The notes below the pieces were generated by a model, which saw nothing but the letters and a program-made list of their open reading frames with translations, was not told the DNA's origin and did not search any database. A stretch of 64,000 bases of DNA. Origin: Kuschelorhynchus macadamiae (taxonomy: Eukaryota > Arthropoda > Insecta > Coleoptera > Curculionidae). Shown here piece after piece: positions 23,132 to 36,100 of this stretch (within the stretch, counting starts at the first letter, position 1; every line of letters starts with the position of its first letter). A program made the position numbers and the translations under genes. Location of the stretch: the NCBI GenBank assembly GCA_030620095.1, contig JAUTXW010000884.1:930001-994000 (forward strand), in the 5' to 3' direction.

Positions 23132-24137
23132 TATAATTAGTTTTCGCTCCAATATATTTTTTAAATCTCTAAAACTTTTCTCTATAACATTTTTGAAAGC
23201 TCTCTCACTTTTAAAAATATTCGACCGTTTTTAACCTTTTATGCATTTGTAGTTTTTTATTCGATTGTTAAGTGTCAACTTTCGAAAATATACAAGGCCG
23301 GAGATATGCATGCTTATTTAAAACAATGTTTTTATTGCTGTTTTCAAAGTTAAACACTCGGTGTATCAAAAAGATCAAGAACAAAATAGTCTCTTGACAT
23401 TTGATGGGTCAAGTGCTCCAGATTCTGGGGCCTGTGATTATCAACTACTGCTTGCAAGCGTCTACGCCACTGCTTTATTGCTTGTTGATTACATAATTAT
23501 GTTTTAATTTTTTTAAATGATTGTAACTCAAGGTCTACTTTTATTATTCTCCGTAGTTATTGAGCGCTATTTAAGATTTTTTTTTGTGGAACACACAGAT
23601 GCCTCAGGGAGAGCACTTTCTGTGATATCTCCTTGTTATTCGATATTTTTTAGGATTCTTACACTCCTTTGTCTTCCACGGCCCGGTAATTAAGTAATTT
23701 TAATTTTTTGCAAGCAGTAGTTCATAATGATAATTACATTCAGTCATTTTATTTGTTGTTAAAATTTAATTATTGTTAAATATTTTTGTTTTTTGTCTTG
23801 TCTTTAATGCAAAATCCTTATATTATCACTTTCCCCTTCCGGTGTTCATGGCACCATTTTTACATAAAGACTTTTTGATATAACGTTTATAACTCCGGCC
23901 CTGTCTATTTTCTAAAGTAGACAAATTAGCAATAGATTATTCAAAAACAATTGATATCATTTGGCCCACAGTGTATATGTCTAGCAATACAACCCATGAA
24001 ACTAGCTAAAACAGTTTGGTAAATATATAATTTAAATATATTCCGTTGCATAGTTATATATTTTGCCAAAATTTACAATTATTTACTTATAAATACAAAA
24101 TACTTAACAATTGTATAGCTACAATAAAAACTACGCT
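23132..24137. other. CBS-MGST1 intergenic region, possible decayed MITE
   Basis: ACAAGGCCGGAGATAT near 23292 and the inverted TATAACTCCGGCCCTGT near 23890 suggest imperfect ends of an old MITE (about 23270-23925). GCAAGCAGTAGTT near 23714 is an inverted match to the sequence near 23442. No gene is supported. Confidence 0.3.
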
Positions 24138-27100
24138 CTATTTTCTTAAATATCCAACAAAAAATCCATGTATTAAAACATGAATACTCATATACCCTAC
24201 TATAGCAAATGCAATAAGGAAACATATAGCTCTAGCAGGCTGAGGAATGACGTACACTGCGTAAACAATGGAATGTAGAGCTCTTGCTATAAGGAAAAGG
24301 TAGAATAAGAAATGAACTACCCAATCAGGAACTCCTATAAACAGGTAAGCCAAACTTATAATCAGGAAAACGGGAATGTTTTCCAGGTCATTCTGGACGG
24401 CCCTGAAAACGATAAAAAGTAATTTTATTAAAATCCTCGGTCTGTATTGTAAAGTTTTTATAACCCAAGGCATTCCGCGCTGTGTGGGATTCCAAGAATC
24501 TGAATTTTCGGTGTGAGCGTCGTGGCGCAGTGGTAGTGAACGAACATTTTTTTTAACAAAACTTATAATTAAATGTAAAAAAGTAAATCTATATTAAAAC
24601 AAGGATTTTTGTATGGGTTTTCGACTGATATTTTGTGTGAAACTATTTAATTCGACATCAAAAGTCAAACTGAATTGTAAGTATAACAATTAATTTCGTA
24701 TTAATAATGTGTGTTGCGAGTCTCCTATAGGTTGTTTGCATTTTGATAAAACTGACCTTATTTTTATCGGTTCCTTTAACAATTTTTGTAACACTCGTAA
24801 AAATGGTTTAATTGTTTAACTCATGTTTTTATTTTTTCTTTTCTGCCATTTTAGTATCCTGAGAATGCAACTATAAAGTTGCGAAACGTCGGCAATAAAA
24901 AAAACCTTGCTTTTTTTACTGGGTCCTAACCAACGAATTATCAATACGGATGGAATGGCCCTTGCCTATCTGAACAATGAACGGCGCTTGCGGCCTACAT
25001 AAGAAAGAGAGGTCCGCGAGAGAGATGACGCTAGTCAGTGCAAAAAGCACATGGTTTTCAATGAAGGGTAAAGGAAAATTTGCGGTTTCATGTTAATAAA
25101 AGTAAATTTATGGACTTTAGTGGTAATTGTAATGGGTTGAAGGTCTGGAAACATAATATTATAGTATTATACAATATAATATTACACATTTAATTTTTTT
25201 TATCGAAAACCATTAAAAGAGGTCACTCTTGGAGCAGATGATTAAAGGGGACAAAGACATTTTTGATTGAAAAGTTACCCTTCTTGACAAATTAATAATG
25301 AATAAATAATGTAAAAAAATAATAATAAAAGTACTGATTTTGGAGGATACATATATATTACAAAAATATTAACAAAACATGTTTTTCAACAATACATATA
25401 ATAATAGGTTATTACATAAAGTTATAATAAATCTAAAAATAATATACATGTAAATGCTATAGCTACATATAAAAAAAAAAACAAAAATGGTTGCCAATAC
25501 TATTGACTTTTAAAATGAATAATTTTGGTTAATTTTTGCCTAATTCTATCAGTAATCTGGTTTTTACAAGAATTAATATGATGGAGCCTGATTGTAAAAT
25601 AATTTTTTAAAATTAATCTCACCAATTGAATAATATGGCCATGTAAAGGATCTTGGTCTAAAGAATGCTCGGTAAGTCATAAGAATAATTTATTAACATC
25701 CAAATTTCTAATTGTAGCAGATACAAGCCGTAATATGATATTGGGCGCAGAAAAGTTTTTTTCTGTTTTTATTACGCTCTCTGCCCTTATGCATATTTGA
25801 ACCACATCTTTTGAGGCTTTAGTAAGGCCTCCTCTATTTTTACGATTTAATAACATGCAATTAGAATCTACGGATATTAGTGAACGGGCACAATCATTGC
25901 AATTTAATGTTTTAATCATTTTTTTTGTTATAAATCCCGCAATGTACTCCACAATATCACAAATGTAGAGGCAATTTAAAATTTTTGAGTGTTGAATTGT
26001 ATATTCTTCCTGTAAATCTGGGGAAAAATCTTTTTCAAATTCATATAGCAAATCTATGCTAGGATTTTTTATTTTTTTTGAAGAGACGTGTAGAATAGAC
26101 GTGGCATCTTGAGCAAGACAATTAGCGCTATCAGGTGATGTAATTTCACTATGAATAAGTAATCTTTTGTAGGCTTGCTCAAAATGCCACGCCGTGAGAT
26201 TATTTGAAAATCCACCTCTTCTACGTATTGCAGAAAAAAACATTTCCAGGTGGTCCTGGCTAAGTTTGTAGGTTAACAAAAAGTTCAGTACTTCACCTTT
26301 TACCAAATCCTCAAATAAATGTTTAACACTTATTAAGCAAATAATTAAGCCTAAAAATCCGGTCTTTCTGTTTGTTAGTAAAATATTTGTATTATTTAAA
26401 TTTGTTAAACTACTAATATAACTAATGGAAGTATTTACAAAATTATTTAAGAATTCTTCGCTACCTTTATATAAAGGTTTTTTAAATTGAGTTTTGCCCA
26501 AAAAATTTCTTGTGTTTAAAAGATCAAAAATATTATTAATTGTTTTACAAAAAGTAGCAGTAGCCTCACTGCCTTTAAACACCGGAATATTTAAATCTTT
26601 GCAACAGTAATCTAGGGCGTCACCTACACTATCACTGAAAGTTTGCACTGCCAACTTTACCCTCATCTTTTCTTTTTGATAATTAATGATGATAATAATG
26701 TCGCTTACGAAGTTTGGTGGCGCAATGAAGACCGGATTCTTCTTGAAGATCCACTAAGCGTTTAAAATACTCCCACTTTATAAGGTTACCCTCCCATCTT
26801 TTAAAATACCAAAGTCTCCTAATGTATTTCGCAACAATTTAATCATGTGGCATGCATCTAATATTATGTGAATTCTTTCATTATTGTTCTCATTATAAAG
26901 AAAGGCTTAGTGCCAGGAAAACTAAGATTTGCACCCAATATACTAGCCATAAGAATATTGGATGCATCTCCATCAAAAGTCAAACTTTTAGTGAGTATTC
27001 CAGTGCTTTCAAGTTGCAGTAAGCATCCTCTAACAAAAGTAGCCTTCTCTTCAGCTGAGGAAGACTCTATTAAAAAATAAGCAACTGGAACCTTCCACCT

Positions 27101-30100
27101 GGTATTAATCCCCACAACCATAAAAACTAAAGCCTTTGTGGCTTTTGGTATTTCCTCACTACACTGAGGCATAGCCACACCAAAATTAATATACCCTACT
27201 GATCTACTCCCTGTCCAATGTACATGTTGGTGAATATACATTTCATCCATCACCAAAGCACCTACAAGTTTTTTCCCTTTTTGTTTTTCAAGATCTACTT
27301 TTATTTTAATGGCACGAAGGGCTTCTGCACTATAACCAGGGGTACCATCAAGTACACTATACCACTTAGAAATAGTGCGAGGATGAGGCAATACATTTGT
27401 TCCAAATACTTTTCGTACAAAATTATAAGCAGAGGATGAATAAAAATTGAGAGTTAGGGTAAACCACCTTAATTCAGGGCTGTACTTGCTGGATTTGCCT
27501 TTTTGTAGCTGCCTGAAAAGCAGTTGTTTTTGTGTTTCTGGAAGACTTTCCTACAATAAAATACATTTATACTTCATGCTTTAAATTAATTTACATGCAG
27601 TAAATAGTTAAAAAAATTTTAAAATGATTAGTATTTCAACTCCATCACCCAAGCAATCATTAATTAGTGCCATACTTTTTAAGGTAAAACCTTATAGAAT
27701 TATTCAGCTAAAATGGAACATTTTACAAGTAAAAATGTATAAATATAAAATAATGAACACAATAATATTATATCTCCCTCTTTTTCTCACTAACAAAATA
27801 TTGTACTAATGTACAGTTTGATTGTTTAGGTAAAAAACTTGAAAGATTTTTTTTATGTCAAAAATTTACCTTTAACACTAATGACTGGGCTGCTGATATT
27901 TTCTTCTGTTTGAGCAATTCATCCAGTAGATTATTTAGATTTTTCATTTTCTTTCTTTGCCTAGATATTTTGCACTGATTGTACCTATTCACCTTTCTGT
28001 ACTTTTGTAAGGTTTCATGAGAAATTTTCCAAAACCTCTTTCTACGTTGCATATCATTTAAATCAGAAAACTTAAAATCTCCAAAATATACAGGTTCTCT
28101 TCTGGTTCTGCAAATATACAAACACTTTAATAAATGAAAATGTAAATGAAACAATTGTTTAGAATACCTTTGATTGCAAATTTTTTTGCTAGAAGGTTCA
28201 GAGGTTTCTAAGGAGGTGCTTGAAGGACTTAATGTAATATTTGAAGGACCAGCTTCCAATAAATCTACAAGGTTTAGATTTTCAGGTTTCTCTACCACTG
28301 TATCCAAAGTTTGTTCCTCAGGTTGTTCTAAAAGCAATTAAATTATGTAACTAAAACATGACCATTTTTTTACCTTTAAACAGGTAGAGCTCAAATATAA
28401 AAGAAAATATCTACCTGTTTCTTTTAAATCTTTTAGGGTTTTCCGAGGGGCTTCTTCATGTTTTCTTTTCAAAACCCTTCGTTGTTTATGTTCTTTTATG
28501 AGGTGGGCTGGAAAATTGAACACAGATGGAACAGCCGTCTTCTTTAATACCTTATTTCCATGAACATTTACTTCGTAATCTTCTGGAGTGAAATGTTTTT
28601 CACAAATCACTCTTGTAGGACTTGGGTTAAAATTTACTCTTTTAATTGCGAGCAACCACAACTTTCTCATATTAGGGTCCTTAGGAATTCTGTGGAACTT
28701 TATTTTAACATCTTTTGTTCGTCTATTTGTACAATTCACTGCCAAACACGATTCAACCATTTTTAAAACAAATTGAACAAAAACTAAAAACTCTGAATGT
28801 CTATATAGTCTATAAATGTTAATAATAATCACCAAAAAGCACTAAATATAATTTAAAAACAACACTGGAAACGAAAATCTTTAAAAACGTGAAACATAAA
28901 CACTCTTTTTCACATTACTGTAATGGAGGACGACGATTTTCTGCACTGACTAGCGCTATCCTTATCTTCTGTCTTATTCTAACATCAATCGATACGGGTC
29001 GGACCCATTCCATCCGTATTGATAATTCGTTGGTCCTAACCCCAAATAATACACCACTCTAACATAACAAGAGGACCGTTAACGAAAACCATGTAGTAAC
29101 CGTTAGTTGGATCTGTCCGTTCAGGCGAGAGGTTAATCGCAGCAAAAAAAAGCATAAGAGCTAGTTTCTAGCAGCGATTCTCTCCACTCTGACCTCAGCC
29201 ATCGAATTCCTTCTAAACTTTCTCCATTTCACCTATCTGACCTACTATCAAAAAAACTGTTAACTCATTTCACCCTTATTCGATAATCTTCCCAGGAAGA
29301 AAGGAATGGGATCGGAATAAATCAAAAGTGTAAAAAAAGTGCCTATTTATATATGGCTTTAAAACCAGTAAAGCCGTAGGAGTTGGAATCTATGGAGCAA
29401 GGCCCTTTGCTTTTTCAATAAGCCTAGGTAAAAGTACTTTCATATTTCAGGCTGAACGGCAAATAACACATAAAAAGATACAAATTTGTTAAAACAGTTT
29501 CAAAGTGTTAAAGTGTGTTGTGGTATTCTAAAGGACCGCGTAATAGGACCTGTGTTTTTTGACTACTATTTGAATAGACAAACATTTTTAAACCTTTTAA
29601 AAAATCAAATTATGGGAAAACTCAATGTCTTTAATTTAAGTGTATAGTAGCAATAAGATTCCCTGACCGCCACGAAGTCCTGATTTGACACCCTTATTCT
29701 GTAAATGAATTAAAACAAAAAATTTGTGAAGAAATTATTAGTTTTAATAACAGTGACTCCATCCGAAACGCTGTGGTAAACATTCGAGTGCGATTACACT
29801 GTGTATAGCAGAAAGCGGACACTATATAGAAAATCAATTATATAGTCATTTGTTTTCAATTTTTCTTGTTTTTCTATTTCCTTGTAATCTGCTATTTGCT
29901 GTTTATGTTGATAGCTATGTTATACTAGTTTGTTTCTAATATTAATGTTCAATAATGGTTTTAAATTTAAAATTTAGCAATAAATAAATATAGAATAAAA
30001 TACGACTAGTTACGCAAATAAAAATATGATCGATTCCATGGCCTCCTATAGTTTTTTTGAGTATGCAGCTTCACAATATTCAAGAAATAATTGAGATTTT

Positions 30101-30123
30101 CTTTTCTCTGTAACAATTGAATT

Positions 30124-30184
<61 letters not shown>

Positions 30185-33100
30185 AAGTAGGTATTTTTAT
30201 GATAATTTGCATAAATAAATAGTGGGTGTTCTATTTAAAAAAAAATCGACTTTTTTCACTTTAAACTATAGTTTAAATAGTTAACTTAGGTTTTTTTGAC
30301 GAGTAATCAACTAATGGACAAAAATACAGGGTGTCCCAATTAAAATTTTATAGTTGATGTCGTCCCAGCAAAATTAGGACACCGTGTACATTATATTTTA
30401 AAAGAACTTAAAATTTAAAGAAACTTTGCGACGTCCTTTAAAGATGCTTCCCCAAACGCAATACTAAGACTCCCTAAGGAGTTAGAGCTGCTTGGGAAGT
30501 GTAATTATAGGTGTGAGCCATAAAATACTGAAAAGTCCCAGTGGAGAGTCGATGTGACCTACTCATTTTTAACCTAACCTATCCTAGTTTCTGTAAATTA
30601 CATTAGTTGTGAATTCGGAACAAAAATATAATTTTTATGAAGATTAGAAACGTAATTAATTAATTAAGTATAAGGTAAATAAAGCAATATACCGTCTTAC
30701 TCGTTCTACATCTGGATGCGATTCTACAACCCCGCCACCGCCTCGCATTTTGGTATCCTCCTCGCTAATAAAAACCTGAAAAATTCAAATTCAAATTTAA
30801 AAGATTGAAGAAAAAGCCTGTATTTAAACGTAATTAAATTTGTTACTATCTTGAAAATTCGACCACCAAAAAAAAAACAAACAGATTGCTTGCTTCTTTT
30901 CTCGTTGGTACATCGATTACTCCGAATTGTAGCATATAAAAAATTGCGATATGACGTTTTTTTTTCCATAGTGTTTTGGTGATACCCTTGAATTGCTTTA
31001 ATATATTACTGAAGTTTATTATATGAGTTGTAGTTGGATATACCTTGAGGTAATCTCCCGACCTAGGGAAATCTATTTTGTCACTTATTGTATATTTTAA
31101 TAAATTTTGATATCATTAAATAAATATATTCAAAATCACAAAATATTTCTTCAGTAAGTATAGTGTGTGATGTGAGTGGGGCAAAGGGGAAGATGATGGA
31201 GTTATTTAAAAGTATGTATTATCTGGTTCTCGTGTTTTTATCACTGGTTAGACCTTAGAGTAAGAATTAAAGTAGAGATCACAACTCATTCATAAATCAC
31301 GTTAGGGGTATGCGCCAACATGGTTCCCCTATTTTTCACGTTCTATCGACCAATGTTTACGATAAAACAAGAAGTGGGGATGGCCCATGCCCAAGCCGTG
31401 GCCATTTGTTGACGAATGCCAGTGACGGCCTGAGTTTTCACTTCCCGCATAAGGACATATCATTAATCGTGAAAAAATTATCGTTCCGGGTTTTTACAGA
31501 TCCTCACGTTTTTCCGTTACTGTCGGTCGGTCGATCTGTTCCGGTATAGAGATTAACTTTTATTACTTTATTTAATTTTTCACAAAAATTACGTCTAATA
31601 TAAAAAAAAACTGGTAAAATATTGGCATGAATTCAGTATGGCGAAACAAAATGACCACCTGTTAAAATATTTGATGTACGAAAATTAAGAAATGGGCCAT
31701 GCTTCATTATGGTTGACAAAAAGAAGGATTACCTATTCCCTAATGAGGCAAATAGGTATTTTTACAAACTGCAAAGAAATAATCGTTCTCTACTTCACTA
31801 TCTAAAATCAAACCATTAAGTTAGATAAGTTTAAAAGGAAATTAGTTATTTCTATATTATCAAACTTTAGTTTTTAGTTGTTTACTTTATATCACTATCA
31901 TTTTGTAATTGTGATATTTAGAAAAATTATTTCTTCAGTTGTTGAAAATGTCATCTTCAACCTGTAACTGCCAAGTTAGACCTTGTCTAAAGTTAAACCT
32001 CCTTAGTGAATACGGTTGTTAAACTAGAATCTATGCTTTTAACGCGCTTTTATTGGCTTCCTATTCGTCTTATTGTATGTTTGTATGTCTGGTTCATCTT
32101 GTAATGGATTTTTCAGCACTTCTATTACCGATTATTTTCAAATTTGACACGCATACACCTTCGGATATAAAAAATCCAAATTTTTTTAGTCAACGTTTAG
32201 AAATCCAAAATGGCGGCGCCAATACGGTCGACGAATTTTGTTACTTATGTAGCCAAAACTGAAAATCAGTGCCTAAGAAAATTTAAAAGTGTCAGCATTT
32301 AAAAATTCAAAATAGCGGTGTCAAAATGACAATGTCAACAGGTCGGACGGATGATTTTAACATTTGTGGGGATTATTTAAGAATGCACAACAAAAATCAA
32401 AATGGTGGCGCCAATATAGCGAACGAATTTTGTCATTTGTACAGATTCGGCTGAAATATCAGTATCTAGAAGTATTTAAGAATAAAAGTTATGAAATTTT
32501 AGTCAATATTTGAGAATTAAAAATGGCGACACCACCATAGCAGACTAATTTTAAAATTTTTCCAGATTTGATTAAAATTCGGCATTTAGGGGTATCTAAG
32601 ACTACACATAATGAATTTTTTTCAACATTTTAAAAATTCAACATTGTAAAGCCAACATGGCGGCGGAATTTTAACATTTGTGTAGATCTCGATGAAAGAA
32701 AGTAGGAATCTGTGGGTATTCATATCAATACATATGATACATTTTTAGTAAATATTTAAAAAATGAGAGTAGGAATGCCTAAAATGCGAGCGAATTTTAA
32801 TATTTATACAGATTGGATTAAAAATCGATATTAAGTGAGCAATTCATACATTTTTAGTAATAAATATTTAAAATAGGGATGTCATCAATCAATCCGATAA
32901 GTACTTTTTCAGATATTTTTAAACATTTAATTTGGCCACCGTTTTGCTCCTCCATTTTGAATTTGTCTCAACATTTTTACCAGTTCATAATATTTGATTT
33001 TTGAGTAAAATTTGAACATAATCGATGTAGAAGTTTTCTGCACTGACACGCAATATTTTATTAGGCGGCCATTTTGGATTTGTAGTAAAACTTATCAGTT

Positions 33101-36100
33101 GATGGTCATGTCAAACCTTTGGATAAAATGGATAAGCAGTTTCTTATTAATATTTTTTTAACATTTCAATAAACCGCCACACTGTGAATCGCCTAATACA
33201 AGCTAGCGGGACAAAATTCATGTCAAGACACGCTTATTAAGAAAGGTGAGTAGAGCTAAAAACCAGAAATTCCGGTTTTGGAATGTCAACCGTATCATAG
33301 ACACCGAAGTTCAAAGTGTCAACTGATAACAGATAAAATAATTGCGTCTGCATTTTTATGCAATATTGTGCTAATTTAAAGTGGGTATTTTTATTGTAAA
33401 AAGAAAAAAAAATAAAAACCGTGACATGGATTTGTTAACTGAAGGTAGGTACTCTAAAGTATTTTGTATATATATATTTTCAACATTTGTACCAAATATT
33501 GCATGAAATCACCGAAGTTGTCAAAATATGACATAAAAGAAATTTTTCTTAAACTTCGTTGGACTATCTACTAAGTATGCGCCGCTATGGAGACTATTTT
33601 TAAATCAATCAGTATGGTTTTTTCTACCAAATAAAACCATTCCGGTTGAGCGCTTTTTTGCGTTAGTCATGAAATTATTATTTTTTAGATACCCTGCTGA
33701 CCGTGTCGCGACGAGAATTTTTTGAACTTTGGCAGAAATTTTTCAAACAAGCAGGCCGCAACCGTCAACTCTGCACTCATTTCAAAGACACTTTAGGTCG
33801 CTCTTTAACTAGTGAGCAAGAAAACATCCTTTTGAAAGAAATATCGAAGACATCCAAAGTATTTGAAAGAACATGGAAGAAAAGTTTTCGCAAGAAGTCT
33901 CAGTTCGAAAATTGGACACTCTGGCTAACGCTTCAAAAAAGTGAGCTGAATATTTTTTTCCATGTCGATGAAATTAACAGAAAATAACAGTGTGCGGGAG
34001 TCCAGACCTTTGTCAAGTGAGGAAGCCTTAGCCTATTATATAGATTCTAAATCAACTTCACATTCATACAAACAAACCAGAAAATATGCTCTTCGGACTG
34101 GTAATGAAGTTTTCCCTTCATATTACAGCCTCCAGAAGGCAAAAAAGGACTGTTATCCATCCGAAGAGCATATTTTCATAACAGAAACTACAGCTGAGAT
34201 AAGTGTGAAAGCAATTCTTGACATAACAACGGAACGCTTAGTGCGTGCTCATGAAGAAGTTCTGTTGCAGTCAAACCTTTCCGTGTTTACTCTTGTGTCC
34301 AAATGGGGTGGTGACGGAAGCTCTGGTCACAGTAATTATAAGCAAAAATTTAGTCAACAGCATCTTTCTGACGAATATTTGTTTGTGTTTTGTTTGGTTC
34401 CCATCATCCTACATAGCCATGAGGGCAATACATTTTTAGTGTAGCAAAACCCCAGTCCTAGTTCAACAAGGCTTTGTCGTCCCATCAAATTTGCATTTTC
34501 GAAAGAAACTACACAATTTGTGCTAGAAGAGACCGAAAAAATTAAGCAGCAAATTAACAACAATTTATTTACAGAAGTAACTTCTAGCACAGGTAGAATT
34601 TTTTCCATCCAACATAAACTTTTATTGACTATGGTGGATGGAAAAATATGTAATATTCTTTCAGAAAACGCATCGTCACAAAGATGCTTTATTTGCGGCT
34701 GCACTTCAACAGAAATGAATAAAATTACCGTGACCAGACCTCCCGTTATTGAAAACTATGGCTTTGGTTTATCAACATTGCACGCTTGGATTCGCTGCTT
34801 TGAATACTTTTTGCATATCTCATATAAGATGGAACATAAGAAATGGCGTTTAAACTCTTCTTTATATGAGATACGTAAAAAAGAAATTCAAAAGCAATTT
34901 AAAATCCAAATGGGGTTAATTGTTGATAAACCAAAGCCAGGATTTGGCAGCAGTAATGATGGCAATACTGCTCGGCGCTTTTTTCATGAGAGTGAATTAA
35001 GTGCTGCCATTACTGGGCTAGACGCGTTCTTCTACAGAAGTTCGACACCATTTTAAGAGCTATTTCTTCAGGGTTCAAAGTAAACACGGAAAAGTTTGAA
35101 GAATTTGCAACAGAAACTAGAGAGCTATATTTGAGTCTCTATTCGTGGTATAATATGCCTGCGACAGTCCACAAAATTCTTAATCATGGAGCTGCCATTA
35201 TTAAATATCATATTGTGCCTATAGGACAACTTTCAGAGGAGGCGCAAGAAGCGCGAAACAAGGACTGTCGCAGGTTTCGTGAACATCACACGAGAAAAAA
35301 CTTGAGATATAACACGAATAGAGACTTACTTAATATGCTCTTGATAACGTCAGATCCACTCATAAATGCACTCAGAGAGCAACCTAAAAAAAAGAAAGAT
35401 GCTTTTCCCGAACGAGTGCTTTCATTATTATCTCAGGCCAGTATACCCACAAATAATACTATTGCACCAAGTACTTCACGTACTTTGAAATAAGTTGATT
35501 TAAATATATATAATGTTGAGGATTCTTCTAGCGATGAAGGCTCGGATTAATTACTTTGGAAAAACTGTAGCAAGGGTTACAGAAACGATTTGTATTGAAT
35601 TTTTTTGTATTTTTTTTTAAATTAGATTTCGGTTATAAAATGAGAATTTTGTATTATGTTCTTTAGGAATTGATGAATATTTTTAAGGAATTATCGGCAC
35701 TCTGCTTATGGACTCGTGATATGACTACTGATAATAGTTACTAAGTTAATAGTACTAGTTCTTGATTATTTTGGGTTTATTGCTTTTGTTATGATTTATT
35801 ATTTTTGTTAATATCTGTTATGCTGTTATGATGTTAAAAGGTTTAAAAAATAGTTACATAAAAAAAATATTTTTGCAACTAAAGACTTTTATTTTCGATC
35901 TTGCTTAAAAAAAAACACTGAAATTCCTAACATTTTTTCCAGTGTGTCATAAATGCGATAAAACGTTGCGTTTGTATTAATAGCTGTCATAGCCTTTTGT
36001 TTTTTTTGTTAACTTTACAAAGCCATTTAGTATTTGATGCAAATTCATATTACCCCAACTTCAGTTAAACATATTTCAGAAAATCCATTGTTGATCAAAA

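Larger units (their letters stand above)
29831..30692. other. MGST1 intron 2, left of exon 2
   Basis: Holds a (TA)n tract at 30128-30181 and a tiny TIR-bounded unit at 30327-30386. Nothing else was recognised. Confidence 0.5.

Noticed and set aside
24517..24545. tRNA-like box A (TGGCGCAGTGGTAG) in MGST1 intron 2
   Set aside because: No box B, cloverleaf or 3' end follows; at most a scrap of a tRNA-derived SINE.
26868..27439. Plus-strand open frames opposite the P-element transposase
   Set aside because: They are antisense shadows of the conserved minus-strand coding exons.
28560..28776. Plus-strand open frames over the THAP domain
   Set aside because: Antisense shadows of the THAP zinc-finger exon, which has clear family motifs and splice sites.
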